Numbered from the stretch's first letter, positions 18,371 through 27,834 are shown. The stretch is DNA of 64,000 nt from Hyphomicrobium_A sp963759735 (GCA_963759735.1 CAVXAF010000007.1:930001-994000), one strand, 5' to 3'. The notes: generated from the letters alone by a model not told the origin. Program-made: numbers and translations.

Positions 18371-18760
18371 AAATGCAGGGTGACCGCTCACGATCTGTAA
18401 TCGAGCTGGTGGTGGCGCTTTCCGGTCTCTTGATCTGGTTCGCTCACTTCTCCGCGTTATACGCCACGCAGGGCTTCGTTTGTTTCGTCCTCGAAGAGCC
18501 TCTCGGCATCGAGGGCGCGGCGGCGGCCGTCCGATGGATATTGGCGGGCGTGAGTTTACTCGCGCTCCTCGCGCTGCTCGCGATCTTCGTCGTCGACTAT
18601 CGCCGGGCGGCGGCGGGGATTGCGGATCGCGATCCCGACGAGCATTGGGACTTCCTGCATTACATGGCTTTGGCCGTGACCGGAACTCGCCATCGTCGGG
18701 GTACTTTGGACGACGCTCGCGGTGGCGCTCGTGGAGCCTTGCGCGCCCACGTTTGCGTAG
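18367..18760 (+). CDS. Small oxidase-cluster membrane protein (one frame break)
   Basis: About 130 residues with three or four transmembrane helices: VVALSGLLIWFAHFSALY, WILAGVSLLALLALLAIFVV, and a last helix restored by deleting one A at 18684-18685, giving GLAIVGVLWTTLAVAL and the C-terminal EPCAPTFA. Without the correction the tail is a hydrophilic Arg-rich string. The ATGA overlap with coxAC and similar small hydrophobic genes at the end of other caa3 clusters suggest an accessory subunit (inference). Confidence 0.65.
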
Positions 18761-18782
18761 GGGAAAGTTGGGACGGAACGGC

Positions 18783-19142
18783 TTAACTGATGCGGGGCAA
18801 GAGCGCGGCGACGCCCTCAATGAGAGCCGTAGGGGGCGCGGGCTTGATCAAGTGAGGAGCATCAAGTGCCAAGTTCGGCTGCGCTCCGCTGTAAATCAGA
18901 AAGGGAACGCCAAGTTCCTTTAGCCGAACGCCGAGGTGGCCACTGTCACCGTCTCCCATTCTCTGGTCGAGCACTGCCGCCGAGAACTCTTGCGCTTCCG
19001 CCTCGGCCAAAGCTTGTGCCACTGAATTGGCGACGAATACGGTTGCGCCCGCTTCCTGCAACACATCTGCCAGATCATACGCTATCAGCGTATCATCCTC
19101 GACGACGAGAACAGAGCTGTTATTCAGGATGGGAATGGTCAT
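18783..19142 (-). CDS. Single-domain response regulator
   Basis: A 119-residue receiver domain without output domain. The acidic pocket E15-D16-D17 (VVEDD), phospho-acceptor D59 (AAVLDQRMGDGDSG), a Ser in LIYSGAQ and the conserved Lys in HLIKPAPP are all in place. Such stand-alone receivers pass phosphate to other partners; no kinase is nearby. It is convergent with the oxidase cluster. Similar receivers are frequent in general-stress regions of Rhizobiales, but I see no EcfG box in front of this one. Confidence 0.88.
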   Translation of the reverse strand: MTIPILNNSSVLVVEDDTLIAYDLADVLQEAGATVFVANSVAQALAEAEAQEFSAAVLDQRMGDGDSGHLGVRLKELGVPFLIYSGAQPNLALDAPHLIKPAPPTALIEGVAALLPRIS

Positions 19143-19387
19143 TTGCGGCCGGTTCGTCAGATATACGCCAAAAACATGAGCACGACGCCGTCGAAGATAA
19201 TTGCATCGGTGAGCCCGAGTTGAATATATTCTTCCGTCTACAACTATTTTAAGTCAATGCGGGCGAATTGGTTCCTTCGGGCTTGGACTTCTCAGTTGTC
19301 GCCAAAGGAGTGGATGCACTGCGCGTGCGTTCTATATCATCCCGCCGGTCGGTATTGCTCCACCGCGTTTGCACGAGCATAGCAAGC

Positions 19388-19415
19388 GGAACAATATATA
19401 GAGCAATCTTGTTCC
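19388..19415. promoter_or_regulatory. Inverted repeat GGAACAA-N14-TTGTTCC
   Basis: Perfect seven-base arms around a 14-base AT-rich core, in the 330-base gap between the response regulator and the attachment-type protein. It could be a regulator site for the gene starting at 19474. On the reverse strand an AGGAGGG ribosome site here precedes a possible short membrane peptide reading IALYIVPLAMLVQT and ending at 19249, which has no standard start codon, so I do not call it. Nothing else is visible in the gap. Confidence 0.3.
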
Positions 19416-19473
19416 CTCCTGAGCGGAAAAGCCGAGGCAAATAGAGCCCGGACCTAATGGCAGGAGCAGTTTG

Positions 19474-19884
19474 ATGCTGGATCACGTCGTGCCCCACGAC
19501 GCGCTGGTCGTTGTTGCAGACGGTGTCGGCGCCCGGTTTTTCAGGAACATCGTTGCAAACGATGAGTCGTCGCTAACCCTAGAGCAAGAGTTCAATCCGT
19601 CCAATCTTCTGGATGACGGGCCATCGGGAATGCGTCCGCCGGAGTCATCCCGGCAAGAGACAGATGAAGCGACGTTCGCGAAACAGCTGGCCCACGAACT
19701 GTACCGCTGCGCTCACAGCGGAAAGTTTGCGAGCTTAGTCCTGATTGCCGACCCTCAAACCCTGGGGCAAATGAGGCCGATCCTGCACAAGGAAGTCACT
19801 GACCGGCTTCTCTTTGATCTTGCTAAGACGCTCACCAACGCACCAAAAGCCGATATTCAGAAGGCACTGGAGCGCTTGAGCTAG
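19474..19884 (+). CDS. Host-attachment / baeRF-like protein
   Basis: A 136-residue cytoplasmic protein resembling the family annotated as 'protein required for attachment to host cells'. Typical landmarks are the N-terminal ALVVVADGVGARFFRN, a central ETDEATFAKQLAHELYR and LVLIADPQTLGQMRPILHK, followed by a short helix with LAKTLTNAPKADI. Related folds occur in translation-release-factor-like proteins, so the name should not be taken as function. GGAGC seven bases upstream supports ATG 19474 over TTG 19471. Confidence 0.75.
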   Translation: MLDHVVPHDALVVVADGVGARFFRNIVANDESSLTLEQEFNPSNLLDDGPSGMRPPESSRQETDEATFAKQLAHELYRCAHSGKFASLVLIADPQTLGQMRPILHKEVTDRLLFDLAKTLTNAPKADIQKALERLS

Positions 19885-19946
19885 AGGGTCGTCGTGGGTA
19901 GGCGGCTCTCGGCACAAACAGGTATCGCTTAGAGATCGGACCACAC

Positions 19947-21285
19947 TTGAAAGCGCGCGTCCGCAAGCTGTTCAACGACCTAAGTGACACGTTCTGGCTT
20001 GTGCCGGCGCTTATGGTTTTGGGCGGTATCCTTGCCGCGGTGGGTTTCGTGGAACTCGACCGCAGCGACGTGCTTCCCGAATGGTTGCTAAAGGGACCGT
20101 GGCTCTACAACGGCGGAGCGAACTGGTGCGCGCACTCTGCTAGGCGCCATCGCATCGTCCACCATAGGCGTTGCGGGCACAGTGTTCGCAATTACGATCG
20201 CAGCACTCTCGCTCGCTGCTGGGCAGATGGGCCCTCGGCTATTGCGCAACTTCACGCGCGACCGAGGCAATCAGTTCACGCTCGGTGCGTTTCTTGGCAC
20301 GTTCTCATATGCTCTGATGGTCCTGCGCAGTGTCCGCACACAAGGCGAGGGCGAGTTCATTCCGCACCTCTCCCTGTCCATCGGCATCCTACTTGCGTTT
20401 CTCTGCGTCGCGACGCTGGTCTATTTCGTCGGCCACATGGCTGGCCGCATCAATGTTGACACTGTCATCGATCTCGTAAGCGACGATGTCAGGTCGGCCA
20501 TATCTCGTCTTACGTCAGACTCGCCCCACCCTGAGCCTCCGCCTCCGACATTCTGGTCCGATGCAAAGCCTGTCTTCGACGACCGGCGGGGGTATCTGCA
20601 GCAGTTCGATGATAATGGCCTTGCAGATTGGGCGGCTGAGCATTCAACCTGCATACGGCTCCTGGCGCGGCCGGGAGACTATGTTTTCCCCGGGGCGCCC
20701 ATCGCTGCGTCGTCGCCGACCACCGAGGGTGTCAAGGACGCGATACGCGACGCCACGGCGCTTGGTCCGGCACGCGTTGGATCGGCAGACCTGGAATTTG
20801 CCGTGGCGCAGCTTGTCGAGGTGGCGGTGCGGGCCTTGTCACCCGGCATCAATGATCCGAATACCGCAATCAGCGTGATTGATCGGCTCGGTGAAGCGCT
20901 GTGCGATATCGTTCCGCTGCATCTTCCGACGGGTGTGTATGAACGCGACGGCGCGAAGGTGCTGGTCGTGCGAGGCATCGACTACGACGGTTTGACCGAT
21001 ACGATGTTTCACATGATCCGTCAAAACGCGGCGGCCAAACCAGCGGTGTTAATAAGGTTGCTCGATGTGCTAACGACGGTGCTCAGTTGCGAGCGCGATG
21101 TCCGCCGCATGAACACGTTACAGCGACACGCCGACTTGGTGCTGGGCGACGCGGAGCGGGATGTTTCCACCCCCGCCGATCTCGCCGACATTCGCAGGCG
21201 CTATGAGCGCTTCGGCGGAATGAGGAAATTTGGTCCGGAGGGCGAAGCAAAGATGCTATTCGGACTGCCTCCCTCGGAAACGTAG
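19947..21285 (+). CDS. DUF2254 membrane protein (one frame break)
   Basis: About 445 residues. The N-terminal half has four transmembrane helices (WLVPALMVLGGILAAVGFV; TVFAITIAALSLAAGQMG; a third with SYALMVL; and a fourth with IGILLAFLCVATLVYFVGHM), the C-terminal half is soluble with DYVFPGAPIA and the family hallmark ALSPGINDPNTAI. The frame shifts at 20124, where removing one T joins YNGGAN to GARTLLGAIASSTIG. The start is TTG 19947. DUF2254 proteins are of unknown function, common next to stress genes. Confidence 0.82.
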
Positions 21286-21458
21286 CGATTTGCCTCATCG
21301 CGATCGACACGTTGCGTATCGCTGCGGCGCCGAGATGCTGTTGCGCGACCGTGGGCCGCTGTTGCAGTCAATTCCCGCACTTTACCTGCTTAGGAGCGCT
21401 TGGGTTACTTGAGGCACCGCGAAATGCTAAACGGGCACCAGCCACGAGAGGAGGGAAT

Positions 21459-23685
21459 TTGCCCGCTTACTTGCGATACGCAGCCGGTGCCATCGTTGCC
21501 GTTGTCATCCTCGTTCTGACCCTTGCGCCCTTGGCGTCAGTTCTCGTCAACTCTTGGTCTCAGCGAGATCTGGAGAGCCGCTCGCGATTGGTTTACCTCT
21601 CGATCAAGGACTACGTTGCTCGCCAAGTCGCAGCTTCCGACAGCCCGGCGCTCGCGGCGCTTTTCGAGCAACTGACCGAAGACGAGAAGCTGCTCGCCGT
21701 GGGCTACTGCGACGAGAGGGGCAATCTTCGGTTTGCAAGCAAGCTCATTCCCGCCGCCTTCAATTGCACGTCGCTCGCGAGGGGCGAGACGGGTACCTTC
21801 TCGACTATGGAGAGCGATGGCCACCGCATCCTCGTCGCCTCCTTTCCTATCGGCAATGCCGCCGCAGATGGGGGTCATCTGGCGGTGTTGCACGACCTGA
21901 GTTTCGCTGAAAACCGCGCCGCCCAAGCACGCCTGTATTGGGCACTCGCGATAGCAGGGGCGGGCTTGGCAGTCGTCGCTCTCGCCGCACTCTCGGCCTT
22001 TCACCTCTCACGCCAATGGCTGGGCGCCATTCGCCAGACGATCGCCGAGGCGAGCGGCACAGCTTCGCTTGGGCCGAACTCGCGCAAGACAGCGCCGCTT
22101 TTGGGCGTCGAGTTGCGGCAGATGGTGCGCGAATTGCAGCGCGCCCCACCGTTAGCCGAGGGCATACAAGTTGAGTGGTCGCCGCAGACCCTGCGGGTGC
22201 TGCTCGGTCAGGAACTCCCCGGCGCCGAGGTACTGGTTGTCTCCAACCGCGAGCCGTACATCCATAACCGCACCGACAGCGGCATCGAGATGCAGATTCC
22301 CGCCAGTGGGCTCGTTGCCGCCCTGGAACCGGTGATGCGTGCGTGCGGCGGTACGTGGGTCGCGCACGGCAGCGGAACAGCCGACCGGGAAACCGTGGAC
22401 GCTTCCGATCGTGTCGCCGTACCGCCAGCGACGCCAGCCTATCACCTGCGGCGCGTCTGGCTCACGGAGGCGCAGCAGAGTGGCTACTATTACGGCTTTG
22501 CGAACGAGGGGCTTTGGCCGCTATGCCATATATCGTTCGTGCCGCCGCAGTTTCGCGAGGCAGACTGGCAATCGTACCTGGAAGTCAATCAGCTCTTCGC
22601 TGATGCGGTCGCTCAAGAGGCCAAATCCGACGATCCCATCATTCTCGTCCAGGATTATCATTTTGCCGTCCTGCCGCGACTGCTGAAGCAACGCCTACCA
22701 CGCGCCACAATCATCACGTTCTGGCACATCCCGTGGCCGAACGCGGAGACGTTCAGCATCTGCCCATTCAAAGAGGAGATCATCGAGGGTCTGCTTGGAA
22801 GTACCATCCTCGGTTTCCACACCCAGTTCCATTGCAACAATTTCCTGGAGACGGTTGATCGCTTCATTGAAGCTCGTATTGATCGCGAGCTTGGTTCGGT
22901 CACCTTGGGCGGACACGAGACACTCATCCGGCCCTATCCCATCTCCATCGAATGGCCGCCGCAGGCATTGGAGAAGCAGGCTCCCGTCGATGCATGCCGG
23001 CGAGCAGTGCGCGCGGAACTCGGCGTGAGCTGAGGACGCATATGTCGGGGTCGGAGTTGAGCGCTTCGACTATACGAAGGGTGTTCTAAACCGCATTCGC
23101 GCCATCGACGAGCTGTTGACGCGACACCCCGAATGGCTCGGTAAGTTCGTTTTTGTTCAGGCCGCCGCACCTTCCCGCAGCAAGCTGGATAGCTATCGCT
23201 CGCTTCAGGAGGAAGCCATCAGCCTGGCGCAGGCCGTGAACCTCAAGCACGGAAACGACGACTATCAACCCATACGGCTGGTCATCCGTCATCATGAACC
23301 TGATGAGGTATTCCGACTGTTCCGGGCAGCGGATGTTTGCGTCGTCAGCAGTCTTCACGACGGGATGAACCTTGTGGCCAAGGAGTTTGTGGCAGCGCGA
23401 GACGACGAACGCGGGGTTCTCGTCTTGTCGCACTTTGCCGGCGCATCACGGGAGCTCTCGGAGGCTCTCATCGTCAATCCATATGATGCGCACGGTTTGG
23501 GCGAAGCCATCGACGAGGCACTGAAGATGCCGCAGAATGAGCAACGAGAGCGCATGCGGCTGATGCGTTCTCTCGTCAAGGAGCGCAACGTATACAGGTG
23601 GGCGGGGCATATCCTTCTTGATGCCGCCCGCTACCGCAAGCGCAAGCGCGTGCTGGATCTTGTCGAGCAGCGACCGTCCGAATGA
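21459..23685 (+). CDS. Membrane-anchored trehalose-6-phosphate synthase (GT20), one frame break
   Basis: About 740 residues. Residues 1-30 form a transmembrane helix, about 30-150 an extracytoplasmic sensor-like region (SYLSIKDYVARQVAASD-type helix, LLAVGYCDERGNLRFASK), then a second helix and a short linker. From about residue 245 a GT20 domain begins (VLVVSNREPYIHN), with ILVQDYHF, TFWHIPWPNAETF, GFHTQFHC, RFDYTKGVLNRI and the C-terminal HDGMNLVAKEFVAAR. The break at 23031 is one extra T inside EDAYVGVGVERFDYTKG. TTG 21459 follows GAGAGGAGGG. Product trehalose-6-phosphate would support osmotic and desiccation tolerance. Confidence 0.85.
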
Positions 23686-23736
23686 CATCGAGGAGTCTCG
23701 ACGCTCATCAAGCGACGAGACTCCGAGAGACGCGGA

Positions 23737-24006
23737 TTAGAAGCCCAAATAGATCCCGAAGCGGGGGCGGTGACGGTAGTGCCTCCGGTGTCCCCAGTGC
23801 CGATGCCGTTTATAATGGCGGTGGCGCCAGTGACGGTGACGGTAGTGCCGGTGGCGGTAGCGCACCTCATTGACGCTGCTGGCGTCGGTGGTGACCGCCA
23901 ACTTCGCCTGGCTGGCGATGCCGGTCACGGCCTGAGCGTTCGCCGGCATCGTGAAAGCAATCGTTGATCCGAGTGCCAATGCTGCGAGCGTTAGCTTGTT
24001 ACGCAT
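23737..24006 (-). CDS. Secreted His/Arg/Tyr-rich protein
   Basis: An 89-residue protein with a Sec signal (LTLAALALGSTIAF..., cleavage after ANA) and a C-terminal 40 residues made almost wholly of RHRHYRHRHWRHRHYK-type repeats, about 13 histidines. Similar tails are common in small Rhizobiales periplasmic proteins of unknown function; metal binding or wall association is a guess. An EcfG-like promoter lies about 30 bases upstream. The low-complexity DNA gives spurious reading frames on the other strand. Confidence 0.7.
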   Translation of the reverse strand: MRNKLTLAALALGSTIAFTMPANAQAVTGIASQAKLAVTTDASSVNEVRYRHRHYRHRHWRHRHYKRHRHWGHRRHYRHRPRFGIYLGF

Positions 24007-24035
24007 GTTGTCCTCCGTTCTCGCTGTATCGGGGC

Positions 24036-24061
24036 AACCGCGTTTGAGCGATGATCGTTCC
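24036..24061 (-). promoter_or_regulatory. Possible EcfG-type promoter of the His-rich protein
   Basis: On the reverse strand GGAAC (24061-24057), 17 bases, then GGTT (24039-24036). The -10 has one mismatch to CGTT. Distance to the start codon is about 30 bases, suitable for a short leader. Confidence 0.4.
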
Positions 24062-24452
24062 GTGGCGATCGAGCGTAATCAGAATGGACACCAATATTTT
24101 TGCCAACCGCAGTTTTGAGCGACGGATCGTGTGGTGCTCCTCCGTTGGACAAGGTTCGGCCGGCCTGTGGCGAGCGTGTTGGGAGGAACGGCGCGGCGGA
24201 TGGAGGCGCCGAAGCAGCTGTCTGTACGCCGCACGGCGTTGCGCCAAACCCAACGGGCTTTGAGACGTCAAGCAGAGACAATCCGTAGCTATTATCGTGC
24301 GAGGGCGCGCACACGCCGCGCGGCTGCCGCCTGCGTTCGTTGCAAGCGGCGGAGATTGTCAGTGCGCGTTCGTACGATTTCCGCCCTCACGGAATCTTCG
24401 GAACCCACAATCTGGGCGTCCGAGACTGGCGGGCTCTCCGCGGTCCGCGGCT

Positions 24453-24536
24453 TCACCCTGCGATCACCGGGCCGAACAAGCCGGCAAATGCTGCCGCGAT
24501 GATCAACACCGCGAATATCTTGGTTGGAAGATCCAT
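24453..24536 (-). CDS. Possible 27-residue membrane peptide
   Basis: Short open frame reading MDLPTKIFAVLIIAAAF then AGLFGPVIAG, one transmembrane helix with a charged N-terminus. AGGG lies just before the ATG. It is the only plausible coding sequence I see in the 760 bases between the His-rich protein and the FNT channel; the rest of that gap holds nothing I can support. Real small membrane peptides of this kind exist, but length alone gives little evidence. Confidence 0.3.
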   Translation of the reverse strand: MDLPTKIFAVLIIAAAFAGLFGPVIAG

Positions 24537-24767
24537 GCGACCCTGAGCAGGCCGCGCTCCCCTCTGTGGCATAAACCACTCCCCCGTAGCTTGCGTCTAC
24601 GCCTCAAACCTCTTTAGTTTTGTCACCCTGTCGGAGACTTTACAGTGAGCCGCGGTGTATCGAAAGAATAAATGCCGCCGCGCTCATCGCTTGCTCACGC
24701 AACCGGGCGCGCGTGCGACGCATCCCTTGTAACGCAACGAATAGAAGCTCTCACCTGAGGTGCAACC

Positions 24768-25652
24768 TTGGCCAACGGCAAATCTGCTTCGAAGTCAGAC
24801 GCTGCTAAGCAGGTCCCGGACGCCGCGGAGGGTCTTAGTCGCGCTGAGGTAAAGCACGTAAGGGATTCAGCGAGACCGCGGGCTGCAGTCGTTTATGAGA
24901 TCGTGCGGGCCGAAGGAGAAGCCGAATTGATCCGGCCGTTCTCGGCGCTCTGGTGGTCAGGCGTGGCCGCCGGCATTTCGATCGGCCTCTCATTTCTCAC
25001 CGAAGCGGCCCTGGCCGCGCATCTCCCTGAGTCCGCTTGGAGGCCGATCATCGCGAAGCTCGGCTATGCCGTGGGGTTCCTTGTCGTCATCCTTGGTCGG
25101 CAGCAGCTCTTCACCGAGAACGTGCTCACCGCTGTCCTGCCCGTGATTTCACGCCGCAGACTGGATTGGCTTCTCACAATGGCTCGCTTGTGGGCGATCG
25201 TGCTCGCGGCCAACGTCGTTGGCTGTTTTGTTTTTGCGCTTGCCCTGTCGGCACTGCCCATCGTCGGGACGGAGGTGCAGCATGAGTTGACGCAAATCGT
25301 GGTGCGTCTGATGCAGAATACGCCGCTCGAGATGTTCGCCAAGGGGATTGGCGCTGGTTGGATCATCGCGGCCCTGGTGTGGATCCTCGCCTCGAGCGAG
25401 GATATGCACTTCTTCATCATAGGACTTTTGACCTATCTGATCGCGCTCTTCGGATTTACGCATATCGTGGCGGGCACTGCAGAGGCGCTCTACGGCGTTC
25501 TCACCGGAACGACGTCGCTGTGGCAGGCGTTCGCAGTCTTCTTTCTACCAACGCTCGCCGGCAATATCTTCGGCGGCACCGTGCTGTTCTCGGTGCTCAG
25601 CTACGCGCAGGTCCGCGAGGAGATTTCTGCATCGAGGCGCGTCGGCAGGTGA
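24768..25652 (+). CDS. Formate/nitrite transporter family channel
   Basis: A 294-residue inner-membrane protein of the FocA/NirC (FNT) family, pentameric channels for small anions or their acids. A 55-residue hydrophilic N-terminus precedes six helices; family positions are visible in LGYAVGFLVVILGRQQLFTENVLTAV (first half) and in the second half KGIGAGWIIAALVWI and FGFTHIVAGTAEALYGV, LAGNIFGGTVLFS. The start is TTG 24768, with GAGG upstream. The long N-terminal extension with formate-unlike residues matches the stress-associated 'formate/nitrite transporter' subgroup; the substrate is open. Confidence 0.87.
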   Translation: MANGKSASKSDAAKQVPDAAEGLSRAEVKHVRDSARPRAAVVYEIVRAEGEAELIRPFSALWWSGVAAGISIGLSFLTEAALAAHLPESAWRPIIAKLGYAVGFLVVILGRQQLFTENVLTAVLPVISRRRLDWLLTMARLWAIVLAANVVGCFVFALALSALPIVGTEVQHELTQIVVRLMQNTPLEMFAKGIGAGWIIAALVWILASSEDMHFFIIGLLTYLIALFGFTHIVAGTAEALYGVLTGTTSLWQAFAVFFLPTLAGNIFGGTVLFSVLSYAQVREEISASRRVGR

Positions 25653-25781
25653 CGTTCGCACGAAGGTCACCGCAAGGGGTGAAGAGCGCGCGACACGTCA
25701 GTCGTGGATCTGTCGTGCATGAGGCGATTGCGCTCGAGCAGGCGAAGTTCGATAGCGCCTGGACACATGATAGCTATGGCA

Positions 25782-27155
25782 CTACTCGGATAATAAGTTC
25801 TCGGCCGCTTCCGGCACGCTGGCACCCTTGGCCCGTCCGCTGACCTCGGCTTCCTCCTTTGCGAGGTCTCCCTCGCTCGCTGTAGCAGCGCTCGTCTCAT
25901 CTACCGAGACGCGAGCTTTCTTGCTTGGCAGCTTTTCTCGTTTGGGTACGGCGTCCATCTGCGTGACGGGCACCCCCTTGGGGAACACGACCTCACGTGC
26001 CGGATCGGGGAGTTCGATGCCTCCATCCATCAACGCATTCTTGGAAAGCCGCAGCAACGCCGAATTGATCTTATTCGGGGCGTAGGTGGCGCTGTCGAAC
26101 CAGTAGTAAATGCGCAGGTTGACGGTTGCATCGCCGAGCGCGTCAACAAGAACGAGGGGTTCAGGCTCTTTGAGGACGGCAGGGTGAGCGCGCAAAATTT
26201 CGGCAACTATCCTCTGCGCCGCGGCGGTCGAAGAATCGTAACCGATCCCGATCGTGAATTCGGCCCTTCTACTGGGGATGCTGGAGTAGTTTTTGATCGT
26301 GCTCTTGTAAACGGTCGCATTGGGGATCTGTACGTGGTTTCCGTCCGGTGTCAGCAACACGGAACTGCGCGTGTTGAGGTTCTGCACTGTCCCGGTGTGG
26401 CCGGCGACCTCGATTAAATCCCCAGCCCTGAACGGATTGCGTACGCTCAACAAGATGCTGGCGAGGAAGTTTTCCGCGATATCCCTAAAAGCGAAGCCGA
26501 CGATGATCCCCGCCAGACCGGTGCCGCCCAATATCGTCAGCGCCAGTCGCGTCAGTCCGGCTGCCTGCAGCACAAAATACAGCCCGAGTAAAAATACCGG
26601 GATAGAGCACATGCGCACCACAACGTTGAGCAGCAGAGGTGTTTCGATGCGCGGCTGGAAGAAGGCTCGGGCAAGTGATGCGACTCCCTTCGACAGCAAC
26701 CACGTGGCCACGAGAATGATGAGCGCCAGCGCGAAAAGCGGCCACGTCTGAACCGCCTGACTGAAAAGCCGTACAATCTCGTCACGGGTTCGGCCGAAGG
26801 CCGATCGCAAGTCTGTCTCTACCTTGATCCGATTGACGACGGCGATCGTGCCTTCGACTTTCTCGGCTAAGGCTCCGGCCCAATCTCGATGCTCTATTGT
26901 CTGTGCCGCGCCATCCAGCGTCGCGATGCCGCCCTGAACGGTGACCCGAGGATTGGCGAACCACCCGGTCGACGTGAGGATGCGCTCCAAGCGTTCGGCT
27001 ATCGCAGAATCGCTGGCGGCCGGTACGACCTCGACTTTTTCATTTGCCGCAGGTTGGGCGGGATCCTGGGCAGACACCTCTCCAACCGTTACCAGGAATA
27101 AGGCAAAGACGACCGCTAAGGCGGTACAAAACCGCCCGCTACGAACCTTAGCCAT
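25782..27155 (-). CDS. BON-domain mechanosensitive channel (MscS family)
   Basis: A 457-residue protein. A Sec signal is followed by a BON domain (about residues 50-115, with VTVQGGIATLDGAAQTIEHR), then three to four transmembrane helices, the MscS pore and beta domain (GGTGLAGIIVGFAFRDIAENFLASI, then GDLIEV and HVQIPNATVYKSTIKNYS), and a C-terminal cytoplasmic alpha/beta part with a charged Lys/Glu tail. It protects cells in osmotic downshift. The start at 27155 overlaps the end of the 61-residue gene by eight bases, so the two are coupled. Convergent with the FNT gene. Confidence 0.9.
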   Translation of the reverse strand: MAKVRSGRFCTALAVVFALFLVTVGEVSAQDPAQPAANEKVEVVPAASDSAIAERLERILTSTGWFANPRVTVQGGIATLDGAAQTIEHRDWAGALAEKVEGTIAVVNRIKVETDLRSAFGRTRDEIVRLFSQAVQTWPLFALALIILVATWLLSKGVASLARAFFQPRIETPLLLNVVVRMCSIPVFLLGLYFVLQAAGLTRLALTILGGTGLAGIIVGFAFRDIAENFLASILLSVRNPFRAGDLIEVAGHTGTVQNLNTRSSVLLTPDGNHVQIPNATVYKSTIKNYSSIPSRRAEFTIGIGYDSSTAAAQRIVAEILRAHPAVLKEPEPLVLVDALGDATVNLRIYYWFDSATYAPNKINSALLRLSKNALMDGGIELPDPAREVVFPKGVPVTQMDAVPKREKLPSKKARVSVDETSAATASEGDLAKEEAEVSGRAKGASVPEAAENLLSE

Positions 27156-27333
27156 ACATCGCGAACCGGAAGAACAAGGCGAGCATTGCGGCGCCGGCAA
27201 GTCCCAGGATAAACACGGCACGCTGCCACCGACGCTTCAGAATGATTTCGCCCTGGCGGACATCCTCCGCAGAATACGTGCGGACCTCATGGCCGACACC
27301 GTCGTTGCGGCGCGATTGGTCGACATTGTGCAT
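27148..27333 (-). CDS. Small single-helix membrane protein coupled to the MscS gene
   Basis: A 61-residue protein with an acidic/basic N-terminal half (EVRTYSAEDVRQGEIILKRR) and one C-terminal helix (AVFILGLAGAAMLALFF). Short proteins of this EIRTYTADEARQGEI-type are common in Rhizobiales and of unknown function. GAGGAGG stands just before the ATG. The stop lies inside the MscS start, so it is probably translated with the channel and may be a partner of it (inference). Confidence 0.65.
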   Translation of the reverse strand: MHNVDQSRRNDGVGHEVRTYSAEDVRQGEIILKRRWQRAVFILGLAGAAMLALFFRFAMYG

Positions 27334-27355
27334 CGTCGCCTCCTCAACGAAATGA

Positions 27356-27379
27356 GCGGCCCGGAAGATTCCGGGCCGC
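27356..27379 (-). terminator. Hairpin between the PRC-barrel gene and the small membrane protein
   Basis: Perfect ten-base stem GCGGCCCGGA against TCCGGGCCGC with the loop AGAT, 17 bases after the PRC-barrel stop. Only a weak T stretch follows, so it may terminate partly and let some transcription reach the MscS pair. Confidence 0.6.
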
Positions 27380-27395
27380 TTCGCTCGTCAGTCAC

Positions 27396-27797
27396 CTATC
27401 GAACGGTTTGCTTTTCGTAGGACGGGGCGGCCTGCAAGGTTTCCTTCGTCGCCTCGGACGTCACAACAAGATCGTCGCCGTTGTTGGTGAACTTCAGCTG
27501 GTCGAACGCGAGGGCCACATCTTTTTCGCCCATGCCGAGGAACCCGCCGACGCCAACGATGACCGAATCGACCTTGCCACTCCTGTCGAGGAGAACGTCG
27601 TTGATGTCGCCGATGGCCTCGTTGTTGGCGTTGACCACGTTCTCGTTGAGTAGCGCCGAGGCCGAGATCTGATTATTCATGGTTTGAGTGTTCGCGGCTG
27701 CGGGAGCGGCGCGCATCTGGGCGGCTCCGTTGTCCTGTGCAACCGCCGGAAATGCCATCAGTGGCGCGAATGCCGCGACGGCGAGAAGTCGTTTCAT
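27396..27797 (-). CDS. Secreted PRC-barrel domain protein
   Basis: A 133-residue protein with a Sec signal (LLAVAAFAPLMAFPAVAQD), a Gln/Ala/Asn-rich linker and a PRC-barrel from about residue 45 (SALLNENVVNANNEAIGDINDVLLDRSGK, then VIVGVGGFLGMGEKDVAL). Such periplasmic PRC-barrel proteins are common in Rhizobiales stress regulons. GAGGAAAC precedes ATG 27797, and a consensus EcfG promoter is 38-62 bases upstream. Confidence 0.85.
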   Translation of the reverse strand: MKRLLAVAAFAPLMAFPAVAQDNGAAQMRAAPAAANTQTMNNQISASALLNENVVNANNEAIGDINDVLLDRSGKVDSVIVGVGGFLGMGEKDVALAFDQLKFTNNGDDLVVTSEATKETLQAAPSYEKQTVR

Positions 27798-27834
27798 TGT
27801 TTCCTCCATGTGAGTGTTGCTAGCACTGAGGAAC

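Noticed and set aside
19388..19412. GGAAC-N16-TTGT read as an EcfG promoter
   Set aside because: The -10 should be CGTT; TTGT is too different. Kept only as an inverted repeat.
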